A stretch of 64,000 nt of DNA from Paraglaciecola algarum (GTDB taxonomy: Bacteria; Pseudomonadota; Gammaproteobacteria; Enterobacterales; Alteromonadaceae). A model generated the notes under the pieces. The model was not told the origin of the DNA. It did not search any database and worked only from the letters and a program-made list of their open reading frames with translations. A program made the position numbers and the translations under genes. The stretch covers positions 1-64,000 of the forward strand of contig NZ_JAKGAS010000001.1 in NCBI RefSeq assembly GCF_021532655.1. Direction: 5' to 3'. Of this stretch, positions 45,285 to 56,576 are shown one piece after another; position 1 is the first letter of the stretch; every line of letters begins with the position of its first letter.

Positions 45285-47620
45285 TAGGACTTATCTTCTT
45301 TGTTTTCTTTGGGAGCCGAGTTCTCTACGGTTTTCTCTGCTTGCCTTTTGGCTTTAGCCTTGGCTACAGCAACTGCGATTCTGCGCTTTTTAGTTACTAA
45401 GGGATCTTCTATAGCAGAGTGTTCAATGTTTTGTTTTGAGCTCGATTCTTGCTGGTTATTCGGATCTTCAGCTAATTGCTCTACTTGGGCTAAAGTTTTT
45501 TCATTAGCTAAAGATTTTTCTTTGGCTAAAGGCTTTGTTATTTGAATTTCAGATGCTTTAGCTTTCTTTTGAGCTTCTCGTTTGGCTTTTGCTTTGGCAA
45601 CAGCTGCGGCAACTTTGGCTTGTTTTTGCTCCGCGATGTTTTGAGAGATTTGGTTGTCTGAATTTTCCTCATGTGAGGGGGAAACTGACTCTTGCTCTGG
45701 TTTCTTTGTATCTTGTTGCACTACTGTACGGGGCACATCAGAGACTTTGGTTGCTTCATGTACAATCGGTTTAGACTCTACAATGTTCTCATCTTGATTT
45801 TCAATGTTAAGGCTACCAGATGAAGACTTTTCTTGCTCGGTAGTTATCTCTGGTGTTTGATTACTCTTTGTCGCAACCGCCGCTTTTTTAGCTTTAGCTC
45901 TGGCAATTGCGGCTTGTACTCTTTGATTAGAGCTGGCTGAAGGTTTTTCTGTGGCTGCATCAACGATTTCATGTTTTTGAGTTGGCTCATCATTACTTTC
46001 GATGGGTGGAGTCTTCTGAGAGTTAATCTCACTTTTAGTGTCAAGGTTTGAGTCGGCAGCAGCTAATCCTTGTTTTTTGGCTTTAGCTCGAGCCAAAGCA
46101 GCGGCAATTTTATCTTTAGCATTATTACCTTTAGATTCCATCGCTTGTTTTCTAGCCTCTGCGGCGAGTCTGTGCTTTTCATCTCTGGCGGCTTGCTCCG
46201 CTTTTAGTCTAGCGGCACGTTTTTCAAAACGTTCTCGTGCTTTATCTGCTTGTTGTTTTTCATCTAGTTCATTGCGAATATCCGCTTTGGCTACTCGATA
46301 ATAATGGACCAATGGTATTTCACTGGGACAAACATAGGCACAAGCTCCACATTCAATACAATCAAACAAATTGTATTCTTGGGCCTTGTCTAATTCTTTG
46401 GCTTTGGCATGCCAAAATAATTGTTGGGGTAACAAGCCTGCCGGACAAACATCGGCGCAGGCCCCACAACGAATACATGCTTGCTCGTTGAGTTCAGCCA
46501 TTTCTGAATCAGCGGGCACCAATACACAATTACTGGTTTTAATAATTGGTACTAGTTCGTCTGTGACCGTAAAGCCCATCATGGGGCCACCTATAATGGC
46601 ACGAGCTTGTTTTTGTGAACTCGCCTGATATCCGCATTCATTGAGTATGTGTTTAATTGGCGTGCCAATTAAGGTCCAATAATTAGCGGGTTTTGATACA
46701 GCTTCACCAGTCACTGTGGTCACACGCTGGATCAAAGGTTTACCAGAAAAAATTGCGTCAGCAACAGCAAAACAAGTACCCACATTATGGCTAATAACAC
46801 CTACATCAATAGGTAAACCTTGAGCAGGGACCTCTCTATTAGTTAATATCTGAATAAGTTGTTTTTCACCGCCAGATGGATATTTAGTAGGTATCTCAAC
46901 CACTTGATATAATGGATTTTCTCTGCAAGCAATTTGCAAAGCCTCTATGGCTTCTGGCTTGTTTTTTTCTATGGCGATAAAAACTTGTTGGGGTTGTACC
47001 ATGTGGGTTAACACGTCTATACCTTGACGAATTTGCCAAGCATGTTCGCGCATTAATCTATCGTCAGATGTAATATAAGGTTCGCATTCCACTCCATTAA
47101 TAATCAAAAATTCCACTTTTTTGCTGGTCGACAATTTAATATGAGAAGGAAAACCTGCGCCACCCATGCCACTGATACCGGCATCACAAATCTTAGTTAA
47201 CAAGTCTATTTTAGGTTGATTTTGATAATCAAGGGTAGGGGATAATTCAGTCCAAGTGTCCTGTCCATCAGTTTCTATTTCTATACTTAACTCTGGTATG
47301 CCAGAGGGGTGAGGTGACACGTGTTTTCTTATCGCGGATATTTTACCTGATGTAGGCGCATGAATTGGTACGGCAAAAGGATTGGCGCTTTTAGATAAAG
47401 CTTGGCCTTTTAATACTTGTTGGCCCACTTCTACAATTAAATTACCTTCAACTCCTTTATGCTGTTTAACTGTGACATATAGTTTTTCAGGAATAGGTAA
47501 TGTAGCAATGGGTTGTAAATTTGATATTTCTTTTCGCTCAGGCGGGTAAATTCCACCTGGAAAATCCCATAATTCATCACTATCTATTTTGTGAACTATT
47601 TGCTCATAACTTGTTTGCAT
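45284..47620 (-). CDS. rsxC: Rnf/Rsx complex subunit RsxC (NADH-oxidising, iron-sulfur)
   Basis: The 778-aa peripheral subunit binds FMN and NADH in its first 350 residues ([41 protein letters not shown]). Two 4Fe-4S motifs follow ([17 protein letters not shown] and [22 protein letters not shown]). From about residue 440 to the end it carries a long Ala/Lys-rich tail with repeated A-x-ARAKAKK units, at least four, separated by acidic linkers. Such tails vary in length between species. The gene starts 8 bp after rsxB. Confidence 0.96.
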   Translation of the reverse strand: MQTSYEQIVHKIDSDELWDFPGGIYPPERKEISNLQPIATLPIPEKLYVTVKQHKGVEGNLIVEVGQQVLKGQALSKSANPFAVPIHAPTSGKISAIRKHVSPHPSGIPELSIEIETDGQDTWTELSPTLDYQNQPKIDLLTKICDAGISGMGGAGFPSHIKLSTSKKVEFLIINGVECEPYITSDDRLMREHAWQIRQGIDVLTHMVQPQQVFIAIEKNKPEAIEALQIACRENPLYQVVEIPTKYPSGGEKQLIQILTNREVPAQGLPIDVGVISHNVGTCFAVADAIFSGKPLIQRVTTVTGEAVSKPANYWTLIGTPIKHILNECGYQASSQKQARAIIGGPMMGFTVTDELVPIIKTSNCVLVPADSEMAELNEQACIRCGACADVCPAGLLPQQLFWHAKAKELDKAQEYNLFDCIECGACAYVCPSEIPLVHYYRVAKADIRNELDEKQQADKARERFEKRAARLKAEQAARDEKHRLAAEARKQAMESKGNNAKDKIAAALARAKAKKQGLAAADSNLDTKSEINSQKTPPIESNDEPTQKHEIVDAATEKPSASSNQRVQAAIARAKAKKAAVATKSNQTPEITTEQEKSSSGSLNIENQDENIVESKPIVHEATKVSDVPRTVVQQDTKKPEQESVSPSHEENSDNQISQNIAEQKQAKVAAAVAKAKAKREAQKKAKASEIQITKPLAKEKSLANEKTLAQVEQLAEDPNNQQESSSKQNIEHSAIEDPLVTKKRRIAVAVAKAKAKRQAEKTVENSAPKENKEDKS

Positions 47621-47628
47621 AGTTTTCG

Positions 47629-48195
47629 CTAATTTACTTGTTTAATTGGGATAGCATCTAATTTCCATCGCCAAGACGCGGTATTGTTTTCAACCGGTAC
47701 CATATCAATACAATCAACCGGACAAGGCTCTACGCATAAATCGCAACCTGTGCACTCATCCTTAATCACAGTGTGCATTTGTTTCGCAGCCCCTAAAATG
47801 GCGTCAACTGGACAGGCTTGAATACACTTAGTACATCCAATACATTCATCTTCGCGAATATAAGCGACTTTTTTTACATCTTCTTGGCCATGTGCCGCAT
47901 CTAAGGATTTAGCTTCAACGCCCATTAAATCTGCTAGCTTTTTAATGGTAGCTTCGCCACCTGGCGGGCATTTGTTTATTTCGTCTCCATTTGCAATGGC
48001 TTCTGCATAGGGTTTACATCCTGGATATCCACATTGACCACATTGGGTTTGTGGCAAAATTTCGTCTATTTGATCCACTAAGGGATCACTTTCAACTTTA
48101 AATTTAATAGCAGCGAAGCCTAATATAGAGCCAAAAATGATGGCCAGAATACCGAGTGCCAATAAAGCTGTAAGTATTGCTAAAGATAAAGACAT
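47629..48195 (-). CDS. rsxB: Rnf/Rsx complex subunit RsxB (iron-sulfur)
   Basis: The 188-aa ferredoxin-like subunit has an N-terminal membrane anchor. A 4Fe-4S domain [15 protein letters not shown]...CPPGG and two ferredoxin motifs ([34 protein letters not shown]) follow. It passes electrons between RsxC and the membrane subunits. Its start overlaps the rsxA stop by one base. Confidence 0.96.
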   Translation of the reverse strand: MSLSLAILTALLALGILAIIFGSILGFAAIKFKVESDPLVDQIDEILPQTQCGQCGYPGCKPYAEAIANGDEINKCPPGGEATIKKLADLMGVEAKSLDAAHGQEDVKKVAYIREDECIGCTKCIQACPVDAILGAAKQMHTVIKDECTGCDLCVEPCPVDCIDMVPVENNTASWRWKLDAIPIKQVN

Positions 48196-48776
48196 TAAAA
48201 CTTAACCAAGCCAGTAAATCCCATAAATGCTAATGACATTAAACCTGCGGTGATCATGCCAATAGAGGCTCCTTTAAATGGTTTAGGTACATCTGCTACC
48301 GCTAATCTTTCGCGCATAGCGGCAAACAAAATTAATACCAATGAAAAGCCTGCAGCGGCGCCAAAACCATAAATAATTGATTGCACAAAATTATGTTCTT
48401 TGTTGATATTTAATAGTGCCACACCCAATACCGCACAGTTGGTGGTAATTAAAGGTAAAAATATACCCAGTAAACGGTATAAGGTTGGACTGGTTTTGTG
48501 TACTACCATCTCGGTAAATTGCACTACTACGGCGATAACCAAAATAAAACTCAAGGTACGTAAATAGCCTATACCTAAAGGCAGCAAAATATAATGTTCA
48601 ACTAGATAGCTTGAAACTGATGCCAGGGTTAGCACAAAGGTAGTGGCCATAGACATACCTATGGCAGTTTCAAGTTTTCCGGACACGCCCATAAATGGGC
48701 ATAAGCCAAGAAACTGAGCCAATACAAAGTTGTTTACTAAAACAGTGCTAATCAGTAGTAATAAAAATTCGGTCAT
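48195..48776 (-). CDS. rsxA: Rnf/Rsx complex subunit RsxA
   Basis: This 193-aa inner-membrane subunit with six helices is the first gene of the operon. Motifs are [18 protein letters not shown], with the conserved Cys, and [21 protein letters not shown], the inverted counterpart of the RsxE motif; RsxA and RsxE are paralogues of opposite topology. About 180 bp separate it from the tRNA genes upstream, and I could not place a promoter with certainty. Confidence 0.96.
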   Translation of the reverse strand: MTEFLLLLISTVLVNNFVLAQFLGLCPFMGVSGKLETAIGMSMATTFVLTLASVSSYLVEHYILLPLGIGYLRTLSFILVIAVVVQFTEMVVHKTSPTLYRLLGIFLPLITTNCAVLGVALLNINKEHNFVQSIIYGFGAAAGFSLVLILFAAMRERLAVADVPKPFKGASIGMITAGLMSLAFMGFTGLVKF

Positions 48777-48954
48777 CTTTAGTGAGTATCTGCCAAAGGT
48801 GGTGAAAACCTGCTTATTATCTAAGTTTAAGAGTCTATTAACAACTTGATATTAAAAAGTTTATTGGTAATTGAGTGAAAATGTCTAAAAAAACGAGAAA
48901 AAACAGAATTAGAAAAGGTATACGAAGGTTTTATACAGTGATATGAGCCAAATT

Positions 48955-49031
48955 TGGCTCCCCCTCCCCGACTCGAACGGGGGACCTGCGGATTAACAGT
49001 CCGTCGCTCTAACCAGCTGAGCTAAGGGGGA
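48955..49031 (-). tRNA. tRNA-Asn (anticodon GTT), copy 2
   Basis: The 77-nt sequence folds as a cloverleaf: acceptor TCCCCCT with AGGGGGA, a D-arm GCTCAGCTGGTTAGAGC, anticodon loop CTGTTAA with GTT, T-loop GTTCGAGTC, discriminator G and encoded CCA. It is identical to the copy 49 bp upstream. The CCA is followed by a sequence that makes GAGCCAAATTTGGCTC a perfect 16-bp palindrome, which may guide 3' processing. Confidence 0.96.
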
Positions 49032-49080
49032 ATACAAATTTACATTCAAATAGTAAGCTACTATTTGAACCAACTATAGT

Positions 49081-49157
49081 TGGCTCCCCCTCCCCGACTC
49101 GAACGGGGGACCTGCGGATTAACAGTCCGTCGCTCTAACCAGCTGAGCTAAGGGGGA
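49081..49157 (-). tRNA. tRNA-Asn (anticodon GTT), copy 1
   Basis: Same sequence as the downstream copy, with GTT anticodon and encoded CCA. The spacer between the copies contains a perfect 10-bp hairpin (TCAAATAGTA, AGC loop, 49046-49068). AACTATAGT occurs on both sides of this copy (49073-49081 and 49157-49165), which may mark a tandem duplication. Confidence 0.96.
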
Positions 49158-49220
49158 ACTATAGTGTTGTTGAATACTCAGCTTGGTTAGTAATAACCGG
49201 CTGCTTTTCAACGGTGGCGA

Positions 49221-49249
49221 ATGTTAATGAGCAAGCAGCTCTGTGTCAA
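49221..49249 (-). promoter_or_regulatory. Promoter of the tRNA-Asn pair
   Basis: On the minus strand, a consensus TTGACA (49244-49249) and TAACAT (49221-49226) are 17 bp apart. They are followed by a GC-rich TCGCCACC segment, as in stringently controlled stable-RNA promoters. Initiation is predicted about 55 bp before the first tRNA. Confidence 0.75.
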
Positions 49250-50091
49250 CACTCAATTCAAGTATTTTTGAATCTTTTTTTAAAATTGTATTTTATCTAA
49301 TCAATTGAACAAAAAGTGACTGCAAACAAGTGAAAAATTGAGCAATTTTTAAATATAAAATGAAATGGCTTGTCAAAAGAATATGACATTTTTTTAAAGA
49401 TCCTTTTTATTGGCCTTTATAGTAATTAGTTATTAATAATCTATTGAATACTGTGTTTAATACCAGTGTTTAACAAAAGTGTAACCTTAAACGGCTTATC
49501 AAAAGGTTAGTGTTTACTAACATTAATATTCTAACATCACTTGTCTAAACTGCGCCAAATAACGTGCGAGGCTAGTTATCCACTAAACCTGTGGATAAGG
49601 TTGTGAATTAAAATGTTTCAGGATACAAATGTAATAGCTAAATGATGTCAATACTTTTAATTGGAAATAGTTGAATTTAATTTAATTTACAATTAAAACA
49701 ATGGTTTATGATTTTTTTTGGTTGGTTGGTTAAAGATTGTACTTTAGTCGTAATGATGAATTTATTGCTTGTGTGTTGTTTTTAAAGAGAAATTTAAATT
49801 TCTCTTTAGATCAAGGGTTTTTATTGTTTTTATTTAATATATTTTTTCTGTCACATAGTTGACAAAAGACTAAAGATTAAATATTTGCATACAAAACCGT
49901 CAATATAACGACATTAAAGTGTATCTAATTAGGTACGCAATGAAATTTAATTAATATTTACAATTATGTAACATTAGTTTTGGTAAATATAACTAAAGCT
50001 GCAATAAAATTCGGGTATTATGGTTCTAATGATTTGATGTTTGGGTCTGATGAAATTTTAGATTTTTTATTTCATCTCTTCGCCATTTTAA
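49250..50091. other. Long AT-rich non-coding interval
   Basis: About 840 bp between the tRNA promoter and the MATE gene contain no convincing frame. The only clear structure is the DnaA-box pair at 49576-49598. Runs of A and T dominate. Confidence 0.5.
49576..49598. promoter_or_regulatory. Inverted pair of DnaA-box-like sequences
   Basis: TTATCCACT and TGTGGATAA face each other across AAACC. The second is the perfect DnaA box on the minus strand, and the first differs in its last base. They lie within AT-rich DNA but without iterons, dnaA, dnaN or gidA nearby, so a chromosomal origin is not indicated. Confidence 0.45.
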
Positions 50092-51480
50092 GTGAGATAT
50101 ATATTGAGGTCAGTAACTAACCAATCACGCTCACCAGATTTGTTAAATAATGATATCGCTAAAACCTTATATAAAATGACCATGCCTATGATAGTGGGCA
50201 TGATCATGTTAATGACATTTGGTTTAGTGGATACATTTTTTATAGGTTTGTTGGGGACCCAAGAACTAGCCGCCATTAGTTTTACTTTTCCTGTGACATT
50301 TACCGTAATCAGTTTAAACATTGGTTTAGGTATAGGTACTTCCGCTGTAATCGCTAAATTCTTAGGTGCTGGAGATAGTATCAAAGCCAAAGAGACGGCA
50401 ACCGGAGCCTTAATGTTAACCTTTGTGTTGGCAATATGTTTAGCTGTGATTGGTGTCTTTACCATTGATCCAATTTTTCGTTTATTAGGGGCTGACAACA
50501 ATTTAATACCATTAATTCAAGAGTATATGGTTGTGTGGTACGCAGCAGGTCTATTCTTAGCCATGCCTATGGTGGGTAATAGTGTGTTAAGAGCCTCAGG
50601 TGATACCAAAACCCCCAGTTATGTAATGGCCTTTGGTGGTTTAGTTAATGTAGTACTTGATCCTATTCTCATTTTTGGTTTAGGTCCTATTCCTGCTTTA
50701 GGGATCCAAGGTGCGGCCATAGCGACACTAATAGCTTGGGCTATTGGGTTATTTTATATTTTGTATTTGCTGGCCATTAAACGCCAATTAATGGAGCCTA
50801 AACTCTTAAATTGGCAAGAGCTTAAACGCAGTACAGGTGGGATTCTAAGAATTGGTTTACCTGCTGCAGGTGCTAATATGTTAACCCCGATCGCTACAGG
50901 TGTAGTGACTGCCATAGTGGCAACTTATGGTAATACCGCGGTTGCTGCTTGGGGAGTAGGGGGAAGGTTAGAGTCTATTGCTAGTATTGTGGTTTTGTCT
51001 TTATCTATGTCCTTACCGCCTTTTATTAGTCAAAATTTTGGGGCAAATAAATTAAGTCGAGTGAATCAAGCCTATACTTTATGCATTAAATTTGTGATTG
51101 CTTGGCAGTTTTTAATTTTTGTGATTATTGCCTTTTTAGCACCGTATATTGCCGCAGTGTTTACCGATGAAATAGAAGTAGCGAATACTATAGTGTTATT
51201 CTTGCTGATTGTGCCCTTAGGTTATGGTTTACAAGGTTTAGTGATATTAACTAACTCGTCGTTTAACGCTATGCATATGCCCATGTCAGCACTGATTTTA
51301 AATTCCATTCGTTTGTTTGCCTTTTTTGTACCAGTTTGTTATCTGGGTAGTCAGTGGTTCGGCTTAAAAGGGATATTTTGGGCCACCGTTATTGCAAATT
51401 GTTTAACTGCGTTAGTGGCTTATGTGTGGTGTAAAAATATTTTGAATATCAAGTTTAAACATACTGAAGAGATCGTTTAG
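50092..51480 (+). CDS. MATE family multidrug/toxin efflux protein
   Basis: The 462-aa inner-membrane antiporter has twelve helices in two similar halves. Family marks are LYKMTMPMIVGMIMLMTFGLVDTFFIGLLGTQELAAISF, GLGIGTSAVIAKFLGAGD, GNSVLRASGDTKTPSYVMAFGGLVNVVLDPILIFGLG and, in the second half, AVAAWGVGGRLESIASIVVLSLSMSLPPFISQNFGA. It exports cationic drugs or metabolites using a Na+ or H+ gradient. The start is uncertain: GTG at 50092 gives the longest form, and TTG at 50104 is an alternative. Confidence 0.9.
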   Translation: MRYILRSVTNQSRSPDLLNNDIAKTLYKMTMPMIVGMIMLMTFGLVDTFFIGLLGTQELAAISFTFPVTFTVISLNIGLGIGTSAVIAKFLGAGDSIKAKETATGALMLTFVLAICLAVIGVFTIDPIFRLLGADNNLIPLIQEYMVVWYAAGLFLAMPMVGNSVLRASGDTKTPSYVMAFGGLVNVVLDPILIFGLGPIPALGIQGAAIATLIAWAIGLFYILYLLAIKRQLMEPKLLNWQELKRSTGGILRIGLPAAGANMLTPIATGVVTAIVATYGNTAVAAWGVGGRLESIASIVVLSLSMSLPPFISQNFGANKLSRVNQAYTLCIKFVIAWQFLIFVIIAFLAPYIAAVFTDEIEVANTIVLFLLIVPLGYGLQGLVILTNSSFNAMHMPMSALILNSIRLFAFFVPVCYLGSQWFGLKGIFWATVIANCLTALVAYVWCKNILNIKFKHTEEIV

Positions 51481-51523
51481 TTTATTAATTGTTACTAGAG
51501 AATAAGTAGAGAATTGGTACAGC

Positions 51524-53542
51524 ATGAGTAGAGCATTTGAAGTAAAGTCGTCCTATTCGCCAGCAGGCGATCAACCTAAAGCGATTGATTCGTTAGTTGA
51601 TGGTTTAGAAAATGGTTTAGCTAGGCAAATTTTACTGGGTGTGACGGGGTCAGGTAAAACCTTTACTATGGCTAACGTGATTGAAAGAGTGCAAAGACCC
51701 ACCCTCATTTTGGCTCACAATAAAACCTTAGCGGCCCAGTTATATGGAGAAATGAAAGAATTCTTTCCGAATAACGCAGTGGAATACTTTGTATCTTATT
51801 ATGATTATTATCAGCCCGAAGCCTATGTACCCTCAAGCGATACCTTTATTGAAAAAGATTCGTCAATAAACGAACACATAGAGCAAATGCGTTTGTCTGC
51901 CACTAAGTCTTTGATGGAGCGTAAAGACGTCATTATTGTGTCTAGTGTTTCGGCCATATACGGATTAGGTGATCCCGATTCGTATATGAAAATGCTAGTG
52001 CATTTTCGTCAAGGCGACATTATGAATCAGCGGGACATTTTACGCCGCTTAGCTGAAATTCAATACACCCGTAACGATGTAGCATTTGAGCGGGGCACAT
52101 TTAGAGTAAGGGGTGACGTAATTGATGTATTTCCGGCAGATTCTGAGCGAGAAGGTATTCGAGTTGAACTGTTCGATGAAGAAATTGAACGGATCAGTAT
52201 TTTTGATCCGCTAACTGGTGCCATTGAAAAAACCGTGACTCGCGCCACAGTATTCCCTAAAACTCACTATGTGACACCTAGAGAGAAGATCCTTGAGGCT
52301 ATTGAGCATATCAAAGTTGAGCTTAAAGAAAGGCGTGAGCAGTTAAAGTCTGTTAATAAATTAGTAGAAGAACAAAGAGTTTCTCAGCGTTGCCAGTTCG
52401 ACATGGAAATGATGCAAGAACTCGGTTATTGCTCTGGTATTGAAAACTATTCTCGTTATTTATCTGGCAGACCACCGGGTGATCCACCGCCCACCTTGAT
52501 TGACTATTTTCCGGCTGATGGATTGATGTTTATCGATGAGTCCCACGTGACAGTTTCACAAATCGGCGCTATGTACAAAGGTGATAGATCCCGTAAAGAA
52601 ACCTTAGTGGAATATGGCTTTCGTTTACCTTCGGCCCTAGATAATAGACCCCTTAAATTCGATGAGTTTGAAAAAATTAGTCCACAAACCATTTATGTAT
52701 CAGCCACTCCAGGTAAGTTTGAGTTAGCAGAAGTGCCTGAAGAAGATATTGTTGAACAAGTAGTACGGCCAACCGGTTTACTCGATCCTCAAATTGAAGT
52801 GCGGCCTGTAGGCACACAAGTGGATGATTTGTTATCAGAGATCCATAAATGTGTGGCACTAAATGAACGAGTACTAGTGACTACGTTAACTAAACGTATG
52901 TCTGAAGATCTAAGCGATTATTTAGATGAACATGGTGTGAAAGTGCGCTATTTACACTCAGACATAGACACAGTCGAACGCATCGAAATTATTCGCGATT
53001 TACGCATTGGTAAGTTTGATGTATTGGTTGGGATTAATTTGCTTCGAGAAGGACTAGATATGCCAGAAGTATCGTTAGTGGCCATACTTGACGCCGATAA
53101 AGAAGGTTTTCTACGTTCAGATCGCTCCTTAATCCAAACCATAGGACGAGCTGCTAGGCATTTAAATGGTCGTGCGATCTTGTATGGCGATAGGATCACC
53201 GGCTCGATGCAAAGAGCCATGGAAGAAACCGATAGAAGGCGTGAGAAACAACAAGCTCACAACCTTAAACATGGCATAACACCCATGCAATTAAATAAAC
53301 CTATTACCGATATTATGGATGTAGGTGATGGTGCCAACGATGACGGTAATAAAGTTAAACTTCGATTAGTGGCTGAAGGGGCTAAGAAATATCAAACCCT
53401 TAGTACGCCGCAGTTATTGCAAAAAATCGCTGAATTAGAAAAAATTATGTTTAAAGCGGCGAAAGATTTGGAGTTTGAAAAAGCCGCCAGTTTGCGAGAT
53501 GAAATAGAAGAATACAGAGCACAAATAGTTAAGAATGCTTAG
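51524..53542 (+). CDS. uvrB: Excinuclease ABC subunit B
   Basis: UvrB verifies DNA damage in nucleotide excision repair and loads UvrC. The 672-aa protein has Walker A in [15 protein letters not shown] and the beta-hairpin [29 protein letters not shown] is in [13 protein letters not shown], and helicase motifs V-VI are [44 protein letters not shown]. The C-terminal UVR domain for UvrC binding is [24 protein letters not shown]. No LexA box is visible in the 43 bp before it. Confidence 0.98.
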   Translation: MSRAFEVKSSYSPAGDQPKAIDSLVDGLENGLARQILLGVTGSGKTFTMANVIERVQRPTLILAHNKTLAAQLYGEMKEFFPNNAVEYFVSYYDYYQPEAYVPSSDTFIEKDSSINEHIEQMRLSATKSLMERKDVIIVSSVSAIYGLGDPDSYMKMLVHFRQGDIMNQRDILRRLAEIQYTRNDVAFERGTFRVRGDVIDVFPADSEREGIRVELFDEEIERISIFDPLTGAIEKTVTRATVFPKTHYVTPREKILEAIEHIKVELKERREQLKSVNKLVEEQRVSQRCQFDMEMMQELGYCSGIENYSRYLSGRPPGDPPPTLIDYFPADGLMFIDESHVTVSQIGAMYKGDRSRKETLVEYGFRLPSALDNRPLKFDEFEKISPQTIYVSATPGKFELAEVPEEDIVEQVVRPTGLLDPQIEVRPVGTQVDDLLSEIHKCVALNERVLVTTLTKRMSEDLSDYLDEHGVKVRYLHSDIDTVERIEIIRDLRIGKFDVLVGINLLREGLDMPEVSLVAILDADKEGFLRSDRSLIQTIGRAARHLNGRAILYGDRITGSMQRAMEETDRRREKQQAHNLKHGITPMQLNKPITDIMDVGDGANDDGNKVKLRLVAEGAKKYQTLSTPQLLQKIAELEKIMFKAAKDLEFEKAASLRDEIEEYRAQIVKNA

Positions 53543-53653
53543 ATATTTTGGCTGATATTAAGCTTGAACAGATAGGAATTTATTATGTCTGAACGGGAAA
53601 AATTAGAACAAAAACAAACTAACAATTCTTAAAATATACCAATACAGATATTA

Positions 53654-53692
53654 AAAAAGATAAGAAAACCTATGTGGGTTTTCTTATCTTTT
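53654..53692. terminator. Bidirectional terminator between uvrB and the M16 gene
   Basis: AAAGATAAGAAAACC, a TATGT loop region and GGGTTTTCTTATCTTT form a long stem with A-tract and T-tract flanks. It ends both convergent transcripts. Confidence 0.85.
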
Positions 53693-53714
53693 ATCTTTAA
53701 TTATATGATGGGTG

Positions 53715-56576
53715 TTACTGAACTGGATCCCCAGCAGTATCCAATACAATTGCCTCACCCAAACCGAGTTGATTCACCCGCTCTAACTGTGTTGCAGCAT
53801 CGCCTACAATTAAATAAATCATTTTATCTGGATCCATATATTTAGCCACGATTTGTTGTGCTTGTTCTAGCGTCATATCGGCAAGGATTTGTTGTTGTTG
53901 GGCAACATAGTCCTTTGGTAGTTGATAACTGCTGATATTTTGTAAGACACCCATCAAACTATTGGTTGTTTCAAATGCTCTCGCGTTTGAACGTGATAAC
54001 ACTGATTTAGTGTTCTGTAGAGCGCTTGCATCAAATCCTTTTTGATAATCAGTCATTATTTCTCTAAAGGTTTGTAACGACTCTAGCGTGACATTTGAAC
54101 GAACACTGGAACGAGCAGTAAATACGCCACCTAAATTTCTACGATTTACTCCTGAGTATGCACCATATGTGTAACCTTTTTGTAGTCGTAAAATTTGAAA
54201 TAACTGTCCAGAAAAACTTCCTCCAAGATTATGGTTAACTGCAACCAGTGGATAATAATCTTCAGCGTTAGCATCCATCGCTCTAGCTCCAATCTTAATA
54301 AATGACTGTTTGGCACCGGGAACATCTACAAAATACAATTGAGCTTTTTCGATACTTGGGGCTGCAGTCGAATGGGGTAAGGTCACTTCACCTGCTTTTA
54401 AGCCAGTAGTTAGTCCAGTTAAACTGCTGGTGACTTGTTGTTGAGTGACATCTCCTGCGATATGTACACTAGTTAAATTAGCTACAAAATTATTTGTGTA
54501 AAAATCTTTTAAGTCTTGTAATTCGATTTTGTTCACGTCATCAATGGTACCTAAAATAGGTGTTGCTAACATATTTTCATTGCCATACATGAGTTTGTTA
54601 TACACATTAGTCGATATGGCACCAGGGTTACCCTGAGATTGTTGAATTTGGGCTATGGTGTCTTTTTTAATACGAGCCCACTCTGATTCGTCCCATCTAG
54701 GTTGTAATAGTATTTCTAGCGCTAAGGCCATAACTGCATCGTAATTGGCAGCTAGGGTGTTGCCAGTTAAGGTTACGTATTCGCCACTGGTGGTAAACTC
54801 TAACTCCGCGCCTAATTCTCCTAACGCTTTTTCTAACTCTTGGGGTGTTTTGTTGGCTGTACCTTCCATCATCATACTAGTGACTAAATTAGCTACGCCT
54901 ACTTTGCCTGCTTGGTCAAAAACATGGCCGCCTAATACTCGAATAGAGAAAGACACTAACGGCAGTTCGTTGTGTTCGATGCCTAACACTTGTACTCCAT
55001 TGTCTAAATTAGTATTCCACACTTTGGGTAAGGTGATGCTAGGTTTGGGGCCAAATTCAGGTTTTACTGAGCGGTCGAAAGCCGATTTCGCTTGGGCAAT
55101 AGGCGCTAACTCTTCAGATTCTTGTTCTTTGCTTAGCTCTGCGCCTTGCACAACTTTTTCTTCCACTACATCTGCTTTTAACGCCCCTGCTAATTTAAGT
55201 TCAGTTTGTCCTTTAGGCACAAAACTCGTAGCTACGTAGTGTTGTCCGTTTATATATTTATTAAACACAGACAATATGTCTGTTTGGGTGATACTTTTGT
55301 AGCGCTCGATTTCTGTGGTAATCAGCTTAGGGTCACCAGCAAACTCATTGTATCTGGCAAGTGAAGAGGCCTTGTTAAACACGCTGGTTAAGTTGTTATA
55401 AAATGACTTTTCTTTGCGCGTCATAATGCGTGCAAGTTGTTCGTCACTAAATCCTTCTTTAGCAAATCGAGCGATGGCTTTATCAATGCTGGCTTTTACG
55501 TTATCTAGTTTAATACCGTTGAATGCCCGAACTTTAAGACTAAAAGTACCGGCTAATTCACCTATATAGGCGCTGGTTGTAATGGAAGGCGCGAGTTTAT
55601 CTTGCTCCACTACCGTTTGATAAAACACACTGTCTTTACCATCGTTTAATACTTCAGCTAACAACTCTAATGCGTAAGCGTCTGTTTGGTACTTTTCAAT
55701 AGCTGGAAAAGTTAAGGTTAGTTCAGGTAATTGTGCGAAGTTATCTTCATGATACAAAGAAATGCTTTTTTCTAAAACAGCTGGTCGGGGGACTAAAGCT
55801 GCGACTTCTGGTTGCGCTTCTAGTTCGCCAAAGTATTTTTCTATCCAGGCTTTTGCTTGTTTATTTTCAAAGTCACCAGCTAGCACCAAAGTGGCATTAT
55901 TCACGCCATACCATTTTTGATAAAAGTCTCTCACATCTTGCAATGTGGCATTTTGTAAATCTTCAAGGCTACCAATAACGCTCCAGCTGTAAGGATGACC
56001 TTCTGGGTAAATAGCTTCCATGACAACTGCATTTGTATGACCATAAGGGCGGTTGTCTACACGTTGGCGTTTCTCATTTTTTACAACTTGTTTTTCGTTT
56101 TCTAAGCCTTCTTGAGTAACTGTATTGATGAAGTAACCCATACGGTCTGATTCCATCCACAGAATTTGCTCTAATCCATCATTTGGCACTACTTCATAAT
56201 ATATGGTTCCGTCTTGCCAAGTGCCACCGTTTAAAGTCCCGCCCATGTTGCCAATGTTTTTGATGAATTGGCCTGCTCCTACATTTTCAGAATTCTGGAA
56301 TAACATGTGTTCAAAAAAGTGAGCAAAACCTGTTTTACCGGGTAGCTCACGGTTTGAGCCAACGTGATACACAATGGCAACTGCCACAACTGGATCAGAT
56401 GTATCTTGATGTAACACCACATCAAGACCATTTTTAAGTTGGTATTTTTCAATGTTAAGTGATTGGGCTTTTTCCGCGGGAGCTTCAACTGTTGCCACCT
56501 GTGTTTCTGGATTGGTACAAGCTGTAAAGATTACAGCTAGGGTGAGTGCAGATACTAAATATTTGAATGATTTCAC
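53715..56576 (-). CDS. M16 (insulinase-type) zinc peptidase, lipoprotein
   Basis: The 953-aa protein has a lipoprotein signal ending in VIFTAC (Cys20) and two M16 repeats. The first holds the inverted zinc motif H86-F-F-E-H90 in GFAHFFEHMLFQNSENVG, with the third ligand in LENEKQVVKNEKRQ. The second repeat, from about residue 520, lacks the motif and acts as the inactive partner domain. Homologues degrade peptides in the periplasm. It has its own unit, convergent with uvrB. Confidence 0.95.
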   Translation of the reverse strand: MKSFKYLVSALTLAVIFTACTNPETQVATVEAPAEKAQSLNIEKYQLKNGLDVVLHQDTSDPVVAVAIVYHVGSNRELPGKTGFAHFFEHMLFQNSENVGAGQFIKNIGNMGGTLNGGTWQDGTIYYEVVPNDGLEQILWMESDRMGYFINTVTQEGLENEKQVVKNEKRQRVDNRPYGHTNAVVMEAIYPEGHPYSWSVIGSLEDLQNATLQDVRDFYQKWYGVNNATLVLAGDFENKQAKAWIEKYFGELEAQPEVAALVPRPAVLEKSISLYHEDNFAQLPELTLTFPAIEKYQTDAYALELLAEVLNDGKDSVFYQTVVEQDKLAPSITTSAYIGELAGTFSLKVRAFNGIKLDNVKASIDKAIARFAKEGFSDEQLARIMTRKEKSFYNNLTSVFNKASSLARYNEFAGDPKLITTEIERYKSITQTDILSVFNKYINGQHYVATSFVPKGQTELKLAGALKADVVEEKVVQGAELSKEQESEELAPIAQAKSAFDRSVKPEFGPKPSITLPKVWNTNLDNGVQVLGIEHNELPLVSFSIRVLGGHVFDQAGKVGVANLVTSMMMEGTANKTPQELEKALGELGAELEFTTSGEYVTLTGNTLAANYDAVMALALEILLQPRWDESEWARIKKDTIAQIQQSQGNPGAISTNVYNKLMYGNENMLATPILGTIDDVNKIELQDLKDFYTNNFVANLTSVHIAGDVTQQQVTSSLTGLTTGLKAGEVTLPHSTAAPSIEKAQLYFVDVPGAKQSFIKIGARAMDANAEDYYPLVAVNHNLGGSFSGQLFQILRLQKGYTYGAYSGVNRRNLGGVFTARSSVRSNVTLESLQTFREIMTDYQKGFDASALQNTKSVLSRSNARAFETTNSLMGVLQNISSYQLPKDYVAQQQQILADMTLEQAQQIVAKYMDPDKMIYLIVGDAATQLERVNQLGLGEAIVLDTAGDPVQ

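Noticed and set aside
49250..50091. Chromosome replication origin
   Set aside because: Only two DnaA-like boxes, no dnaA, dnaN, gyrB or gid genes and no AT-rich 13-mer array recognised.
53584..53631. 15-codon ORF after uvrB (MSEREKLEQKQTNNS) with an AGGA upstream
   Set aside because: Too short, no family, close to a terminator; could be the relic of a lost gene but cannot be supported.
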